Positions 16,918 to 26,487 of a stretch of DNA of 56,767 bases are shown piece after piece. The DNA is taken from the NCBI GenBank assembly GCA_017504165.1, contig JAFVRR010000015.1, positions 1 through 56,767 of the forward strand, in the 5' to 3' direction. The stretch's first letter is position 1. Each line of letters begins with the position of its first letter. Position numbers and translations under genes: made by a program. This stretch comes from Clostridia bacterium. Lineage in GTDB: Bacteria > Bacillota > Clostridia > Christensenellales > Borkfalkiaceae. The notes below the pieces were generated by a model that was not told the DNA's origin, made no database searches, and was given only the letters and a program-made list of their open reading frames with translations.

Positions 16918-17139
16918 TCAGTTTTTACTGCGCCATACGATTCTGCCCTTAGTAAGGTCGTACGGACTCATTTCTATTTTGACGCTATCACCAGGAATAA
17001 TTTTAATGTAGTTCATTCTTAATTTTCCCGATATATATGCCGTAATAACAAATCCGTTTGAAAGCTTTACTTTAAACGTTGCGTTAGGCAAAGCTTCTAC
17101 AATTACGCCTTCGGCTTCAATAACATCGTTTTTAGACAC
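16918..17139 (-). CDS. infA: Translation initiation factor IF-1
   Basis: The 73-residue product is a single OB-fold: [20 protein letters not shown], then the core [19 protein letters not shown] and the end [14 protein letters not shown]-1 blocks the A site of the 30S subunit during initiation. The usual Ala-His of KLRMN-like blocks (HVSGKMR) is here YISGKLR, a mild change. It follows map after a 119-nt gap that holds a hairpin element. Confidence 0.96.
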   Translation of the reverse strand: MSKNDVIEAEGVIVEALPNATFKVKLSNGFVITAYISGKLRMNYIKIIPGDSVKIEMSPYDLTKGRIVWRSKN

Positions 17140-17166
17140 GTTTTACCTCCATTTTATACCTTAAAT

Positions 17167-17248
17167 GTAAGATTTCTTACATATCGTTCACACGCCCGCT
17201 TCTTCCTCAAGGCTCAAAGTTTACGCTTTACCATCAGCGTAGGCGTGT
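17167..17248 (-). other. Hairpin element between map and infA
   Basis: ACACGCC (17190-17196) pairs with GGCGTGT (17242-17248), enclosing TACGCT (17222-17227) with AGCGTA (17236-17241). A separate small hairpin GTAAG/CTTAC lies at 17167-17180. Read on the minus strand it begins about 10 nt after the map stop and contains GAGCCTTG, also found in copy A after rplQ. It may be a short divergent member of the same element class or a processing site before infA. No T-run follows, so it is not a simple terminator. Confidence 0.4.
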
Positions 17249-17258
17249 ATTATTCGCA

Positions 17259-17996
17259 TCAAAGCGTAAGTATTTCTACCCCGTTGTCGGTAATCACCAC
17301 GGTATTCTCGTAATGGGCTGACGGCTTTCCGTCAAGCGTTACACATTTCCACCCGTCAATCTCTACTTCCCATCCGCCCATATTTATCATAGGCTCGATA
17401 GCAAGCGTCATATTGCGTTTTAACCTTACGCCCGTTCCCTTTCTACCATAGTTTGGAACTTGCGGGTCTTCGTGGAGATGTCTGCCCACACCATGTCCTA
17501 CCATATCTCGGACTACCGAAAATCCGTTAGCCTCGGCGTGCTGTTGTACCTGACTGCCGATGTCACCAAGCGGACTTCCTATGCAAATGCCTTCTATACC
17601 CTTAAAGAAACACTCTCTGGTAACGTCAATGAGTTTTTTTCTCATCGGGTCGATTTTCCCAACGTAAAAACTTCTTGCGGCATCGCCGTGAAAACCGTTT
17701 TTGAACGCCCCCACGTCGACGGATACGATTTCGCCTTCCTTAATTACTCTATTTGAAGGAAACCCGTGCACAACTTGCTCGTCTATTGATATACAAGTCG
17801 CTGCGGGAAACCCACCGTAACCTAGAAAAGACGGTTTAGCTCCGCTAGAAATTATATAGTCGTGAATAATCTTATTAAGCGCGCTTGTAGTCATCCCCGC
17901 CTCTATCTTTTCTTCTGCTAGAAGTAAAGCGTCGCGCACGATGCTACAAGGTTCACGCATTAATTCTATTTCGCTATCTTTTTTTACGATTATCAT
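17259..17996 (-). CDS. map: Methionine aminopeptidase, type I
   Basis: Map removes the N-terminal Met from new proteins. The 245-residue enzyme has its dinuclear metal ligands in place: a first Asp in VSVDVGAF, a second in HGDAARSF, a His in MVGHGVGRHLHEDP, a Glu in AIEPMIN and a final Glu in YENTVVIT. It has no N-terminal zinc finger, as usual for bacterial enzymes. It starts one base before the adk stop, showing tight operon coupling. Confidence 0.97.
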   Translation of the reverse strand: MIIVKKDSEIELMREPCSIVRDALLLAEEKIEAGMTTSALNKIIHDYIISSGAKPSFLGYGGFPAATCISIDEQVVHGFPSNRVIKEGEIVSVDVGAFKNGFHGDAARSFYVGKIDPMRKKLIDVTRECFFKGIEGICIGSPLGDIGSQVQQHAEANGFSVVRDMVGHGVGRHLHEDPQVPNYGRKGTGVRLKRNMTLAIEPMINMGGWEVEIDGWKCVTLDGKPSAHYENTVVITDNGVEILTL

Positions 17997-17997
17997 T

Positions 17998-18618
17998 TTA
18001 ACCTAAAACTTCAACGATAGCTTTAAATACTTCGTCGATGGCTTTGTCGCCGTCAACTGTCACGAGTTTACCTGCTTTTTTGTAGTATTCAATGAGCGGA
18101 GCAGTTTGCTTTTCGTAAACGCTAAGCCTTGATTTAACCGTTTCTTCATTGTCGTCTGGACGTTGAACGAGTTCACCGCCACAATGAGAACAGGTTGTAC
18201 TACCGTTAAGCATTGTTACGTGATAAGATTCCCCACATTTTGGACAAACGCGTCTACCTGTAATTCTCGCAAGAAGTTTATCAAGGTCAACGTTAATGTC
18301 GACTACTTTTTCTACGTTTGAGAATTTATCAAGTTCTTCCGCTTGGAAAATGTTTCTTGGGAAACCGTCAAGAAGATAACCCTTCTCTGCGTCTTCTTCT
18401 TGAAGTCTTTGTTTTACAATTTCTACAGTAACTTCATCTGGAACGAGTTGACCTTTATCTATATAAGATTTGGCAACTACGCCGATAGGAGTTGCGTTTT
18501 TGATGTTTGCACGAAAAATATCACCTGTGGAAATGTGTGGTATTTCGTATTTTTCAGCAAGGCGTTTCGCTTGTGTACCTTTTCCTGCGCCTGGAGCGCC
18601 AAGTAATATTATTTTCAT
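17998..18618 (-). CDS. adk: Adenylate kinase, zinc-containing long form
   Basis: Adk interconverts ATP + AMP and 2 ADP. The 206-residue product shows the P-loop [11 protein letters not shown], the AMP-binding [18 protein letters not shown], and a LID domain with four cysteines (CPKCGESYH and CSHCGGE). This is the zinc-binding LID of Gram-positive adenylate kinases. Conserved placement between secY and map supports the call. Confidence 0.98.
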   Translation of the reverse strand: MKIILLGAPGAGKGTQAKRLAEKYEIPHISTGDIFRANIKNATPIGVVAKSYIDKGQLVPDEVTVEIVKQRLQEEDAEKGYLLDGFPRNIFQAEELDKFSNVEKVVDINVDLDKLLARITGRRVCPKCGESYHVTMLNGSTTCSHCGGELVQRPDDNEETVKSRLSVYEKQTAPLIEYYKKAGKLVTVDGDKAIDEVFKAIVEVLG

Positions 18619-18619
18619 C

Positions 18620-19948
18620 TTATTTCAAAAATCCTTTGTAGTTTTTCATCATAATTTGTGATTCTAAAGCAGTATTGAATTCAATTGCTACGGAAACTGC
18701 GATAAGCATACCTGTTGCTGTAAACGCGCCGTAACTAGATGCGTCAATTGCTCTGAACACGATTGACGGAACAAGGGCAACGAGTGCTAAGAATATAGCA
18801 CCGAATAAGGTAATTCTACCGCTGATTTTCTTAAGATAATCTGCAGTTGGCTTACCAGGTCTAATACCCATAATGAAACCGCCGTTTTGTTGTATACTCT
18901 TTGAAATATCGTCAGGATTGAATTGAATTGACGTATAGAAATATGCAAAGAATATAATAAATACAGTAAGGACAACCATGTATACCCACGAGTTAACACC
19001 CATATACGTTGCCCAGAATTGACCGAATGCTGTATCAGTCCAACCAAACAAGGTCATGATAAGTTCTGGGAATGAAAGGATTGAGAACGCGAAGATAAGT
19101 GGAAGTACGCCGTTACTATTAACCTTAATAGGAATAATAGTAGATTGTCCGCCGTACATTTTTTGTCCTCTAATTTGCTTAGCGTATTGAACAGGGATTT
19201 TTCTTTCCGCAAGGTCAACGGTAATAATGCAAACGAATACTAAAATAACGGCAACGAGCATAATAACGAGTTTCCAGAAATTTGTAAGTTCGTTATGAGT
19301 TGAATCTGCTTGACCGATATTTTGAATCATTTGAATGAATGATTGACCTGCAGTTGCAATAATACCTGCAAAGATAAGCAATGAAATACCGTTAGAAACA
19401 CCGTAGTCTGTAATTCTTTCGCCAATCCACATTGTAATAACCGTGCCGGCAGTAAAGAATAATACTACTACAACGTAAGCAAGCCATTCTTGACCCCAAA
19501 GCATTGTAGCAAGTGGAGTACCTTCACCTGAAGTTAAAAGGTTATCACCATAGTTGATAATAATACCAACTGATTGAATGATTGCAAGTATGATTGTGAG
19601 ATATCTTGTATATTGAGATATTCTCTTTCTACCTTCTTCACCTTGTTTTGAAAGTCTTTCAAGTGATGGAATAGCAACTGCTAAAAGTTGCATAATGATT
19701 GACGAGTTAATGTATGGTCCAATACCCATTGCAAACAACGTGCCTTGAGCAAGCGAACCACCCGTCATCATATTCATGATGTTAAGGTATGTTAAGCTTT
19801 GAAGGTTCTCGCTAGAAATAAGTTCCGAACCAATACCTGGTACAGGGATATAACATCCTACTCTGTACACTAAAAGTAAAAGTAACGTAAACCAAATTTT
19901 AACACGGATTTCCTTCACTTTAAATGCATTTTTTAATGTTTCAAACAT
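18620..19948 (-). CDS. secY: Protein translocase channel subunit SecY
   Basis: The 442-residue protein has ten transmembrane helices. It begins with [21 protein letters not shown], cut here to [19 protein letters not shown], and has the plug-domain region [20 protein letters not shown] and the cytoplasmic loop [11 protein letters not shown]. SecY forms the pore of the Sec translocon with SecE (encoded at 39965) and SecG. It sits between rplO and adk in the spc operon. Confidence 0.98.
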   Translation of the reverse strand: MFETLKNAFKVKEIRVKIWFTLLLLLVYRVGCYIPVPGIGSELISSENLQSLTYLNIMNMMTGGSLAQGTLFAMGIGPYINSSIIMQLLAVAIPSLERLSKQGEEGRKRISQYTRYLTIILAIIQSVGIIINYGDNLLTSGEGTPLATMLWGQEWLAYVVVVLFFTAGTVITMWIGERITDYGVSNGISLLIFAGIIATAGQSFIQMIQNIGQADSTHNELTNFWKLVIMLVAVILVFVCIITVDLAERKIPVQYAKQIRGQKMYGGQSTIIPIKVNSNGVLPLIFAFSILSFPELIMTLFGWTDTAFGQFWATYMGVNSWVYMVVLTVFIIFFAYFYTSIQFNPDDISKSIQQNGGFIMGIRPGKPTADYLKKISGRITLFGAIFLALVALVPSIVFRAIDASSYGAFTATGMLIAVSVAIEFNTALESQIMMKNYKGFLK

Positions 19949-19978
19949 TTTTTAACCTCCGCGGTTTTAGGCTTTTGG

Positions 19979-20425
19979 TTAAATTTCTTCTGCAGTTCCG
20001 CCGGCTTTTTCAATTGCTTCTTTAGCAGAAGCAGAGAACTTGTTAGCCTTTACGGTTAATGCAACTTTTATTTCCCCGTTACCTAATACTTTAAGTCCTA
20101 CAGCGTTTTTAACTTCTTTAATAAGACCTGCGCTGTATAAAGTTTCAAAATCTACAACCGCACCGTTTTCAAAACCTTCAAAGGCTGAAAGGTTAACAAT
20201 TGCATATACTTTTCTGAAGTGGTTTTTGAATCCTCTCTTTGGAACTCTACGTGTGATTGGCATTTGACCGCCTTCAAAGCCTGGTCTTACGCCACCGCCA
20301 CTTCTAGCCCATTGACCTTTGTGACCTTTACCACTTGTTTTTCCAAGACCAGAGCCGATACCACGACCAAGTCTTTTTACTGATTTTCTGCTGCCTTCAG
20401 CTGGCTGTAATGTATCAATTCTCAT
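19979..20425 (-). CDS. rplO: Ribosomal protein L15
   Basis: L15 is an early-assembly protein of the 50S subunit. I start it at the ATG at 20425 ([14 protein letters not shown]), which has AGAGGTG just upstream. A longer frame from 20449 overlaps rpmD and lacks a site. The 148-residue product shows [20 protein letters not shown] and [15 protein letters not shown], both family signatures, and a C-terminal GGTAEEI. Confidence 0.96.
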   Translation of the reverse strand: MRIDTLQPAEGSRKSVKRLGRGIGSGLGKTSGKGHKGQWARSGGGVRPGFEGGQMPITRRVPKRGFKNHFRKVYAIVNLSAFEGFENGAVVDFETLYSAGLIKEVKNAVGLKVLGNGEIKVALTVKANKFSASAKEAIEKAGGTAEEI

Positions 20426-20435
20426 TGTGCACCTC

Positions 20436-20612
20436 TTATACGTTTTCAACCTTTACAAGGTGAGAAACTACTTTGAGTTGACCTTGAAGGGTTGCGCTAT
20501 CAACAAATACTTTTGATTGACCAATTTTCTTAAGACCAAGCGCTGCAACAGTACCCTTTTGGGCTTTAGAGCAAGATATAGTGCTATTAATTAAAGTAAC
20601 TTTAACGTTCAT
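20436..20612 (-). CDS. rpmD: Ribosomal protein L30
   Basis: This short protein of 58 residues (from [10 protein letters not shown]) has the L30 pattern [19 protein letters not shown] with a closing [10 protein letters not shown]. An in-frame ATG three codons earlier touches the AAGGAG ribosome site, so the second ATG (20612), 9 nt from that site, is the likelier start. It lies between rpsE and rplO. Confidence 0.95.
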   Translation of the reverse strand: MNVKVTLINSTISCSKAQKGTVAALGLKKIGQSKVFVDSATLQGQLKVVSHLVKVENV

Positions 20613-20625
20613 AATATCCATCTCC

Positions 20626-21144
20626 TTAACCTAAAATTTCTTCTACGGTTTTACCGCGAAGAGCAGCAACGTCTTCTGCTGATTTAAGACCGTAAAGACC
20701 TTCAATAGCAGCTTTAACCATGTTGATTGGGTTTGTTGTGCCGTGAGATTTAGTTCTAATGTTCTTAACGCCTGCAGCTTCCATTACCGCACGAACAGGA
20801 CCACCGGCGATAACACCAGTACCTTCTTCAGCAGGGAGCATTACAATAGAACCTCTACCGAATTTACCAACTGTTTCGTGTGGGATTGTAGTGCCAACGA
20901 GAGCAACTTTTCTCATTGCCTTTTTAGCTTGAGCAGTTGCTTTATCGATTGCTTCTGGAACTTCGTTTGCTTTGCCCATACCGCAAGCAACTCTACCCTT
21001 TTCATCACCAACTACAACAAGTGCAGCAAAACGCATTTTTCTACCGCCTTTTACAACCTTTGTTACACGGTTTACAGCGATAAGTTTTTTGCAAAGACCG
21101 TCTTTTTCTTCTTGTCTTCTTGGAGCTTTATTTTCTCTTGCCAT
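20626..21144 (-). CDS. rpsE: Ribosomal protein S5
   Basis: This 172-residue S5 has the N-terminal double-stranded RNA-binding region ([19 protein letters not shown], then [20 protein letters not shown]) and the C-terminal region with [20 protein letters not shown]5 helps decoding fidelity and the helicase activity of the 30S mRNA entry. It lies between rplR and rpmD. Confidence 0.97.
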   Translation of the reverse strand: MARENKAPRRQEEKDGLCKKLIAVNRVTKVVKGGRKMRFAALVVVGDEKGRVACGMGKANEVPEAIDKATAQAKKAMRKVALVGTTIPHETVGKFGRGSIVMLPAEEGTGVIAGGPVRAVMEAAGVKNIRTKSHGTTNPINMVKAAIEGLYGLKSAEDVAALRGKTVEEILG

Positions 21145-21158
21145 GATTATTTTCCTCC

Positions 21159-21527
21159 TTAGAATTTAAGACCGGCTTCTCTTGCGCCGTCTGCTAAACT
21201 TTCAACACGACCTGTGTAAATATAACCGCCTCTGTCGAAAACAACTTCAGTTATACCTTTTTCAAGTGCGCGTTTTGCAATTTCTGTACCAACTACCTTA
21301 GCGGCTTCTTTCTTAGTAAGTTCTTTAACGCTTTCTGCAACTGCTTTATCAAGAGTTGAGCAAGAAACTAAAGTATTACCTGCTACGTCGTCAATAATTT
21401 GAGCGTAGATGTGGCTAAGGCTTCTAAAAACACAAAGTCTAGGTCTTTCAGGAGTACCCGAAATTTTATTTCTAACCCTTTCGTGTCTTTTTAATCTATC
21501 CGCATTTTTATCAATTTTAGAAATCAT
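21159..21527 (-). CDS. rplR: Ribosomal protein L18
   Basis: The 122-residue L18 has a basic N-terminal arm ([20 protein letters not shown]) and the core [18 protein letters not shown]. It ends with [20 protein letters not shown], the 5S rRNA-binding signature. With L5 and L25 it ties 5S rRNA to the 50S subunit. The ATG has GGAG 8 nt upstream. Confidence 0.97.
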   Translation of the reverse strand: MISKIDKNADRLKRHERVRNKISGTPERPRLCVFRSLSHIYAQIIDDVAGNTLVSCSTLDKAVAESVKELTKKEAAKVVGTEIAKRALEKGITEVVFDRGGYIYTGRVESLADGAREAGLKF

Positions 21528-21540
21528 ATCAGTTTACTCC

Positions 21541-22083
21541 TTACTTACCTGCCGTCTTTCCTTCCTTACGTTCGATTACTTCGTCGCTTAAGCGGATACC
21601 GTAACCGTGATAAGGTTCAGGCTTTCTGATGGCTCTGATTTTAGCGGCTTCTGCACCAACAAGTTCTTTGCTGATACCAGATACTTCGATTTCAGTTGGG
21701 GAAGTTACCGTAAGTTTTACACCGTCTACTGCTTTGTATTCAACAGGGTGACTTAAACCTACTGATAAAGATAAATCTTTACCGTTTTGTGTTACTTTCC
21801 AACCTACACCGTTAACGATTAAAGTTTTCTTGTAACCTGCAGTTACGCCGATAACCATATTGTTAACAAGTGCTCTATATAAGCCGTGTTTTGCTTTAGT
21901 TTCATTTTCTTCGTTAAATCTTGAAACGACGATTTCGCCGTTTTCAACGTTGAAACCAATGTTCTTTACGTCGTAATCTTGAGTTAATACGCCAAGTGGA
22001 CCTTTAACTGTGATAACGCCGTTTTCTGCTTTAAATTCTACACCTTGAGCAAGTTTAATAGGTGCTTTACCAATTCTTGACAT
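21541..22083 (-). CDS. rplF: Ribosomal protein L6
   Basis: L6 lies near the sarcin-ricin loop and the GTPase centre. The 180-residue product shows the start MSRIGKAPIKLAQGV, the twin L6 domains, and the C-terminal signature PEPYHGYGIRLSDEVIERKE, cut here to PEPYHGYGIRLSDE. It is placed between rpsH and rplR as in other bacteria. Confidence 0.97.
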   Translation of the reverse strand: MSRIGKAPIKLAQGVEFKAENGVITVKGPLGVLTQDYDVKNIGFNVENGEIVVSRFNEENETKAKHGLYRALVNNMVIGVTAGYKKTLIVNGVGWKVTQNGKDLSLSVGLSHPVEYKAVDGVKLTVTSPTEIEVSGISKELVGAEAAKIRAIRKPEPYHGYGIRLSDEVIERKEGKTAGK

Positions 22084-22095
22084 CGCCCTACCTCC

Positions 22096-22488
22096 TTACC
22101 AAACGTAAGCAAGAACTTCGCCACCGTGGTTGCCTTTTCTTGCTTCTTTGTCAGTCATAACGCCTTTAGACGTAGAAATGATTGCGATACCAAGACCGCC
22201 GAGAACTTTTGGAAGTTCATCGCAACCAGCGTAAATTCTTAAACCAGGTTTAGAAATTCTCTTAAGACCGCTGATTACCTTTTCTCCGTTAGGACCGTAC
22301 TTAAGTGTTATAACGATTTTGCCTTGAACGCCGTCTTCAACGACTTCGTAGCTAGTGATGTAGCCTTCTTGTAATAAAATCTTAGCGATTTCTTTCTTGA
22401 TGTTAGAAGCAGGAACTTCTACAGTTTCGTGTTTAACTACAAGCGCATTTCTGATTCTAGTGAGCATATCTGCTATTGTATCTGTCAT
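22096..22488 (-). CDS. rpsH: Ribosomal protein S8
   Basis: The 130-residue S8 begins [14 protein letters not shown] and ends with the signature [16 protein letters not shown]8 is a central-domain assembly protein and in E. coli the repressor of the spc operon. No obvious S8-like operator is seen before rplE here. It is followed by rplF after 12 nt. Confidence 0.97.
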   Translation of the reverse strand: MTDTIADMLTRIRNALVVKHETVEVPASNIKKEIAKILLQEGYITSYEVVEDGVQGKIVITLKYGPNGEKVISGLKRISKPGLRIYAGCDELPKVLGGLGIAIISTSKGVMTDKEARKGNHGGEVLAYVW

Positions 22489-22503
22489 TTTCAGTTCCTC
22501 CTT

Positions 22504-22689
22504 TTACCAACTTGCTTTTTTAACGCCTGGGATTTGACCTTTATATGCTAAATTTCTAAAGCATACACGGCAAATACCGTATTTACGAAGTACAGAGTGT
22601 GGACGACCACAAATACTGCATCTCGTATAAGCTCTCGTAGAGAACTTAGGGGTTTTTTGCTGTTTATTAATCATTGCTTTTTTTGCCAT
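22504..22689 (-). CDS. rpsN: Ribosomal protein S14, zinc-binding (type Z)
   Basis: The 61-residue short S14 has four Cys ligands in [20 protein letters not shown], the zinc form widespread in Bacillota. It ends with [15 protein letters not shown]14 is a late-assembly protein of the 30S head. It lies between rplE and rpsH. Confidence 0.97.
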   Translation of the reverse strand: MAKKAMINKQQKTPKFSTRAYTRCSICGRPHSVLRKYGICRVCFRNLAYKGQIPGVKKASW

Positions 22690-22703
22690 AATAAGTTCTC
22701 CTT

Positions 22704-23288
22704 TTACGCCTTGAATGGCATACCCATTGCTTTTAACAATTCGTATGCTTCTTCATCTGTCTTTGCCGTAGTAACGAAACAAATATCAAAACCTCTTACT
22801 TTTTCTACTTGGTCGTATTGAATTTCAGGGAAGATAAGTTGTTCTTTAATACCCATAGCATAGTTACCTCTACCGTCGAATGACTTATCAGGAACACCCT
22901 TAAAGTCTCTTACTCTTGGTAAAGCGATAGAAACGAATTTATCAAAGAATTGATACATCCTGTCGTTTCTTAAAGTAACTTTAATACCAACGTTCATACC
23001 TTCTCTTACTTTGAAGTTAGCAACTGATTTTTTTGCTTTAGTAAGAACAGGTTTTTGACCAGCGATAAGCGCGAGTTCTTTTTCAACTTGTTGAACGCTT
23101 TTCGCATTGTCTTTAACGTCACCAAGACCGCCGTTAATAGTAATTTTAACAAGCTTTGGAACTTGGTTTACGTTTTTGTAGTTAAAACGCTTCATAAGAT
23201 ATGGTACAACTTCTGCTTTGTACATTTCTCTTATTCTGCAATCGGAATCGGTTGCAGCTACTTTAGCAACCTGAGTCTTTTCTGCCAT
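22704..23288 (-). CDS. rplE: Ribosomal protein L5
   Basis: L5 binds 5S rRNA and bridges to S13. The core is complete: [18 protein letters not shown], the RNA-binding [20 protein letters not shown], cut here to [16 protein letters not shown], and the end [14 protein letters not shown]. With 194 residues it is about 15 longer than typical because of an extra N-terminal segment ([17 protein letters not shown]) before the usual start. The ATG has GGAG just upstream, so the extension is probably real. Confidence 0.96.
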   Translation of the reverse strand: MAEKTQVAKVAATDSDCRIREMYKAEVVPYLMKRFNYKNVNQVPKLVKITINGGLGDVKDNAKSVQQVEKELALIAGQKPVLTKAKKSVANFKVREGMNVGIKVTLRNDRMYQFFDKFVSIALPRVRDFKGVPDKSFDGRGNYAMGIKEQLIFPEIQYDQVEKVRGFDICFVTTAKTDEEAYELLKAMGMPFKA

Positions 23289-23307
23289 AATAAGTTCTCC
23301 TTAAATT

Positions 23308-23823
23308 TTACGCTTCAGCGTTTTCCGTTTTTTCTTCTTTAACGGCTTTCTTTCTAGAAGTTTTCTTAACTTCTTTTACTTCTTCAACTGTTTCAGCAGT
23401 TTCAGCTTTTTTAGTCCTTGTTTTCTTTGGAGCTTCAGCAACTTCGCCTTCTGCTACTTTCTTTGTAGTCTTTTTAGCGGTAGTTTTCTTTGCTGGTTCT
23501 TTCTTTTCAACTTTAACGTCTAAAGACGCTCCGCATTTTTTACAAGCTCTTACCTTTTTACCGTCTACGATAACGTAGCCAACTCTTGTTGCTTTACCGC
23601 AAACTGGGCAAATTACAAGTACGTTAGAAGCATCGATTGGACCTTCTTGTTTAACTTTTTGGCTAGTTTCTTGAGCAGAACGTGCTTTACGGTTCTTTTC
23701 TTGAACGTTAACGCCTTCTACAACTACTTTGTTGAGTTTTGGAAGAGCAGTAAGGACTTTACCAGTTTTCTTAACATCTTTACCCGTAATAACTACTACG
23801 GTATCATTTTTCTTAACTTTCAT
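23308..23823 (-). CDS. rplX: Ribosomal protein L24 with zinc ribbon and long Lys/Glu tail
   Basis: L24 starts assembly of the 50S subunit. Residues 1-35 form the KOW domain (DTVVVITGKDVKKTGKVL). Residues 72-97 carry two CxxC pairs (CPVC and CKKC), a zinc ribbon found in many L24s. After residue 106 comes a 65-residue low-complexity tail of alternating basic and acidic blocks (AKKTTAKKTTKKVAEG, then KTRTKKAETAETVEEVKEV). Common bacterial L24 is about 100-105 residues, so the 171-residue form is a clear extension. No frameshift is needed. It lies between rplN and rplE. Confidence 0.94.
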   Translation of the reverse strand: MKVKKNDTVVVITGKDVKKTGKVLTALPKLNKVVVEGVNVQEKNRKARSAQETSQKVKQEGPIDASNVLVICPVCGKATRVGYVIVDGKKVRACKKCGASLDVKVEKKEPAKKTTAKKTTKKVAEGEVAEAPKKTRTKKAETAETVEEVKEVKKTSRKKAVKEEKTENAEA

Positions 23824-23835
23824 TTAACTGTCTCC

Positions 23836-24204
23836 TTACAATACTTCTGGAGCAAGGGAAATAATTTTCATGAAATCCTTGTCTCTAAGTTCTCTTGCAA
23901 CAGGTCCAAAAATACGAGTACCTCTTGGTTGTTTATTGTTATCAATAATTACTGCAGCGTTTTCGTCAAATCTAATGTGTGTACCGTCAGGTCTTCTTAA
24001 ACCTTTAGAAGTTCTAACGATAACGGCTTTAACTACTTCGCCTTTCTTTACAGCGCCTCCAGGAGTAGCGGTTTTAACACTTGCAACGATAACGTCGCCA
24101 ATGTTACCACATCTTCTGAAAGAACCGCCTAAAACTCTAATACACATAATTTCTTTTGCGCCAGAGTTGTCTGCAACTTTTAATCTTGTTTGTGGTTGAA
24201 TCAT
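23836..24204 (-). CDS. rplN: Ribosomal protein L14
   Basis: The 122-residue L14 is highly conserved: [58 protein letters not shown] and [12 protein letters not shown]. It lies at the subunit interface and is the docking site of RsfS. It is 12 nt upstream of rplX. Confidence 0.98.
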   Translation of the reverse strand: MIQPQTRLKVADNSGAKEIMCIRVLGGSFRRCGNIGDVIVASVKTATPGGAVKKGEVVKAVIVRTSKGLRRPDGTHIRFDENAAVIIDNNKQPRGTRIFGPVARELRDKDFMKIISLAPEVL

Positions 24205-24221
24205 GTTCGCTTTCTCCTATC

Positions 24222-24476
24222 TTATTTAGCTTTTTCGATGATTTCAGAAACTCTCCAATTTTTAGTCTTGGATAATTTTCTAGTTTCAACGATTCTTACT
24301 TTATCGCCAATACCGCAAGCGTTTTCTTCATCGTGCGCTTTAAATTTAACGGTCTTAGTGATAGTTTTCTTGTAAAGAGGATGTTTTCTTTTGTCGGTAA
24401 CTTCTACAACAACGGTTTTATCCATCTTATCAGAAACAACTAAACCGACTCTTTCTTTTCTTAAATTTCTTTCCAT
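24222..24476 (-). CDS. rpsQ: Ribosomal protein S17
   Basis: The 84-residue S17 is an OB-fold primary-binding protein of the 30S subunit. Signatures are [17 protein letters not shown], then [19 protein letters not shown] and the [20 protein letters not shown] block. It lies between rpmC and rplN. Confidence 0.97.
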   Translation of the reverse strand: MERNLRKERVGLVVSDKMDKTVVVEVTDKRKHPLYKKTITKTVKFKAHDEENACGIGDKVRIVETRKLSKTKNWRVSEIIEKAK

Positions 24477-24491
24477 TTTAACTCTCCTCCG

Positions 24492-24686
24492 TTACGCCTT
24501 TAATTCTCTTTCACGGATAACGGTTTTAACTCTTGCGATATCCTTTTTTACACTTGATAAAACGTTAGGGTTTTCAAGTTGTCCCGTTGCGTGACGGAAT
24601 CTAAGGTTAAACAATTCTTCTTTTAATGCATCGAGTTTTGCAACTAATTCGTCATTAGTCATCTCTTTAATTTCTTTAGCTTTCAT
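24492..24686 (-). CDS. rpmC: Ribosomal protein L29
   Basis: This 64-residue two-helix protein shows [24 protein letters not shown] sequence, with the family block [17 protein letters not shown]. It helps bind trigger factor and SRP at the exit tunnel. Its start codon overlaps the rplP stop by one base, a sign of coupled translation. Confidence 0.96.
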   Translation of the reverse strand: MKAKEIKEMTNDELVAKLDALKEELFNLRFRHATGQLENPNVLSSVKKDIARVKTVIRERELKA

Positions 24687-25117
24687 TAACCTTCACCGCC
24701 TTCTTCAACGATTTCTTTCTTAACAAACTTAGTCTTTAAAGGAAGTTTGTTACCTGCAAGACGCATAGCTTCTCTTGCAACTGATTCTTCTACACCAGCC
24801 ATTTCGAACATAACTCTACCTGGCTTAACTACTGCTACCCAGTATTCTACAGAACCTTTACCTGAACCCATTCTTGTTTCAGCAGGTTTTTGAGTAATTG
24901 GTTTGTGTGGGAAAATATCTATCCAAACTTTACCACCACGTTTAATAAATCTTGTCATAGCTACACGGGCAGCTTCGATTTGGTTTGACGTAACCCAAGC
25001 AGGTTCTAAAGCAACAAGACCGTAAGTACCGTATGCAATAGTATTACCTTTGTTTGCTTTACCTGTCATTCTGCCACGATGAACTTTTCTTCTTTTTACT
25101 CTTTTTGGCATTAACAT
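24686..25117 (-). CDS. rplP: Ribosomal protein L16
   Basis: The 143-residue L16 organises the A-site region of the 50S subunit. Signatures include [40 protein letters not shown] and the [24 protein letters not shown] block, here [20 protein letters not shown]. It lies between rpsC and rpmC with only 2 nt to rpsC. Confidence 0.98.
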   Translation of the reverse strand: MLMPKRVKRRKVHRGRMTGKANKGNTIAYGTYGLVALEPAWVTSNQIEAARVAMTRFIKRGGKVWIDIFPHKPITQKPAETRMGSGKGSVEYWVAVVKPGRVMFEMAGVEESVAREAMRLAGNKLPLKTKFVKKEIVEEGGEG

Positions 25118-25119
25118 AA

Positions 25120-25785
25120 TTAAGCTTCGCCTCCTTCAGTAACCTTTTTAGCTCCGCCTAAAACTTCACCTTTGTAAACCCATACTTTAACACCGATGAT
25201 ACCGAAAGTAGTGTGTGCTTCGGCAAAACCGTAATCGATGTCTGCACGGAGTGTTTGAAGAGGAATAGAGCCTTCGTGATATTGCTCAGAACGAGCAATT
25301 TCTGCACCGTCAAGTCTTCCGCTAACCATGATTTTAATACCCTTAATTCCAAGTCTTGTAGCTCTTGAAATTGCTTGTTTCATACTTCTTCTGAAAGAAG
25401 CTCTCTTTTCAAGTTGAGCAGCAACGCTTTCTGCAACGAGTTGAGCGTCACAATCAGGTTTTTTAACTTCAACGATATTAACTGCGATTTGCTTACCTTT
25501 TGCAATTTTAGTAAGACTGTTTTTCATAACTTCGATTTCTGCACCGCCCTTACCGATAAGAACGCCTGGTCTTGCAGTAAAGATCGTAATAGAAACTTTA
25601 TTTGCAGCCCTTTCAATTCTTATAGAAGAGATTGCTGATTGGAAGTATTGATTTTTAATAAATTTTCTTAATTCGTAATCTTCTTTAAGGTTTACTGAAA
25701 ACGCCTTTTTGTCAGCGTACCATTGTGTATCCCAATCTTTGATTACGCCCACTCTTAAACCGTGTGGATTAACTTTTTGTCCCAT
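25120..25785 (-). CDS. rpsC: Ribosomal protein S3
   Basis: S3 lines the mRNA entry of the 30S subunit. The 221-residue product has the N-terminal [18 protein letters not shown], a KH domain with [13 protein letters not shown], and the C-terminal [17 protein letters not shown] and [20 protein letters not shown], all family hallmarks. It lies between rplV and rplP. Confidence 0.98.
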   Translation of the reverse strand: MGQKVNPHGLRVGVIKDWDTQWYADKKAFSVNLKEDYELRKFIKNQYFQSAISSIRIERAANKVSITIFTARPGVLIGKGGAEIEVMKNSLTKIAKGKQIAVNIVEVKKPDCDAQLVAESVAAQLEKRASFRRSMKQAISRATRLGIKGIKIMVSGRLDGAEIARSEQYHEGSIPLQTLRADIDYGFAEAHTTFGIIGVKVWVYKGEVLGGAKKVTEGGEA

Positions 25786-25794
25786 ATCGTCCTC

Positions 25795-26184
25795 CTACTT
25801 TTCAATCACATCAAGAACTACAGTGATGTGACTAGTACGCTTCAAAATTCTGTAACCTCTGCCGTGGCCAACAGGTCTCATTCTCTTTAAAGTAGGACCT
25901 TGGTCAGCATAGCAAGCAGCAATCTTAAGGTCATCTTTATTCATACCAAGATTGTGTTCAGCATTTGCAGCAGCCGATAAAACGACTTTCTTAATTGGTA
26001 AAGCACCTGCTTTAGAAGTATTTTCTAAAATAGCAACGGCGTCATTTACACTTTTGCCTCTAATATTATCAAGTACAACTCTTACTTTGTATGGAGAAAT
26101 TCTGATATATCTAGCAATTGCTTTTGCTCTTCTATCTTTATTTTCTTCGATACGTTGAGTTTTTAATTTCATATTCTTAGCCAT
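25795..26184 (-). CDS. rplV: Ribosomal protein L22
   Basis: The 129-residue L22 lines the exit tunnel. Signatures are AKAIARYIRISPYKVRVVLD, VKKVVLSAAANAEHN-like (IKKVVLSAAANAEHNLG) and the loop-end GPTLKRMRPVGHGRGYRILK, cut here to KRMRPVGHGRGYRI. The N-terminus (MAKNMKLKTQRIEENKDRRA) is about 15 residues longer than the usual start. Confidence 0.97.
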   Translation of the reverse strand: MAKNMKLKTQRIEENKDRRAKAIARYIRISPYKVRVVLDNIRGKSVNDAVAILENTSKAGALPIKKVVLSAAANAEHNLGMNKDDLKIAACYADQGPTLKRMRPVGHGRGYRILKRTSHITVVLDVIEK

Positions 26185-26196
26185 TCTTCAAATCTC

Positions 26197-26475
26197 CTAT
26201 CTTGCGTCAGAAGTCTTAGAGCCTGCGTGGCCTTTGAACGTTCTGGTTGGTGCGAATTCACCAAGTTTGCATCCTACCATGTCTTCAGTAATGTATACAG
26301 GAACGTGTTTTCTACCGTCGTGTACTGCGATAGTGTGTCCTACCATTTGTGGGAAAATAGTAGATGCTCTTGACCATGTTTTAAGAACGGTTTTTTTGTT
26401 TTCTGCGTTAAGCGCTTCAACTCTTTTTAATAATCTTGCTTGGACGTAAGGTCCTTTTTTAACACTTCTACTCAT
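26197..26475 (-). CDS. rpsS: Ribosomal protein S19
   Basis: The 92-residue S19 begins [20 protein letters not shown] and shows [20 protein letters not shown], then [18 protein letters not shown]. It lies in the 30S head with S13. It follows rplB after 12 nt. Confidence 0.98.
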   Translation of the reverse strand: MSRSVKKGPYVQARLLKRVEALNAENKKTVLKTWSRASTIFPQMVGHTIAVHDGRKHVPVYITEDMVGCKLGEFAPTRTFKGHAGSKTSDAR

Positions 26476-26487
26476 ATTCGTTCTCCA

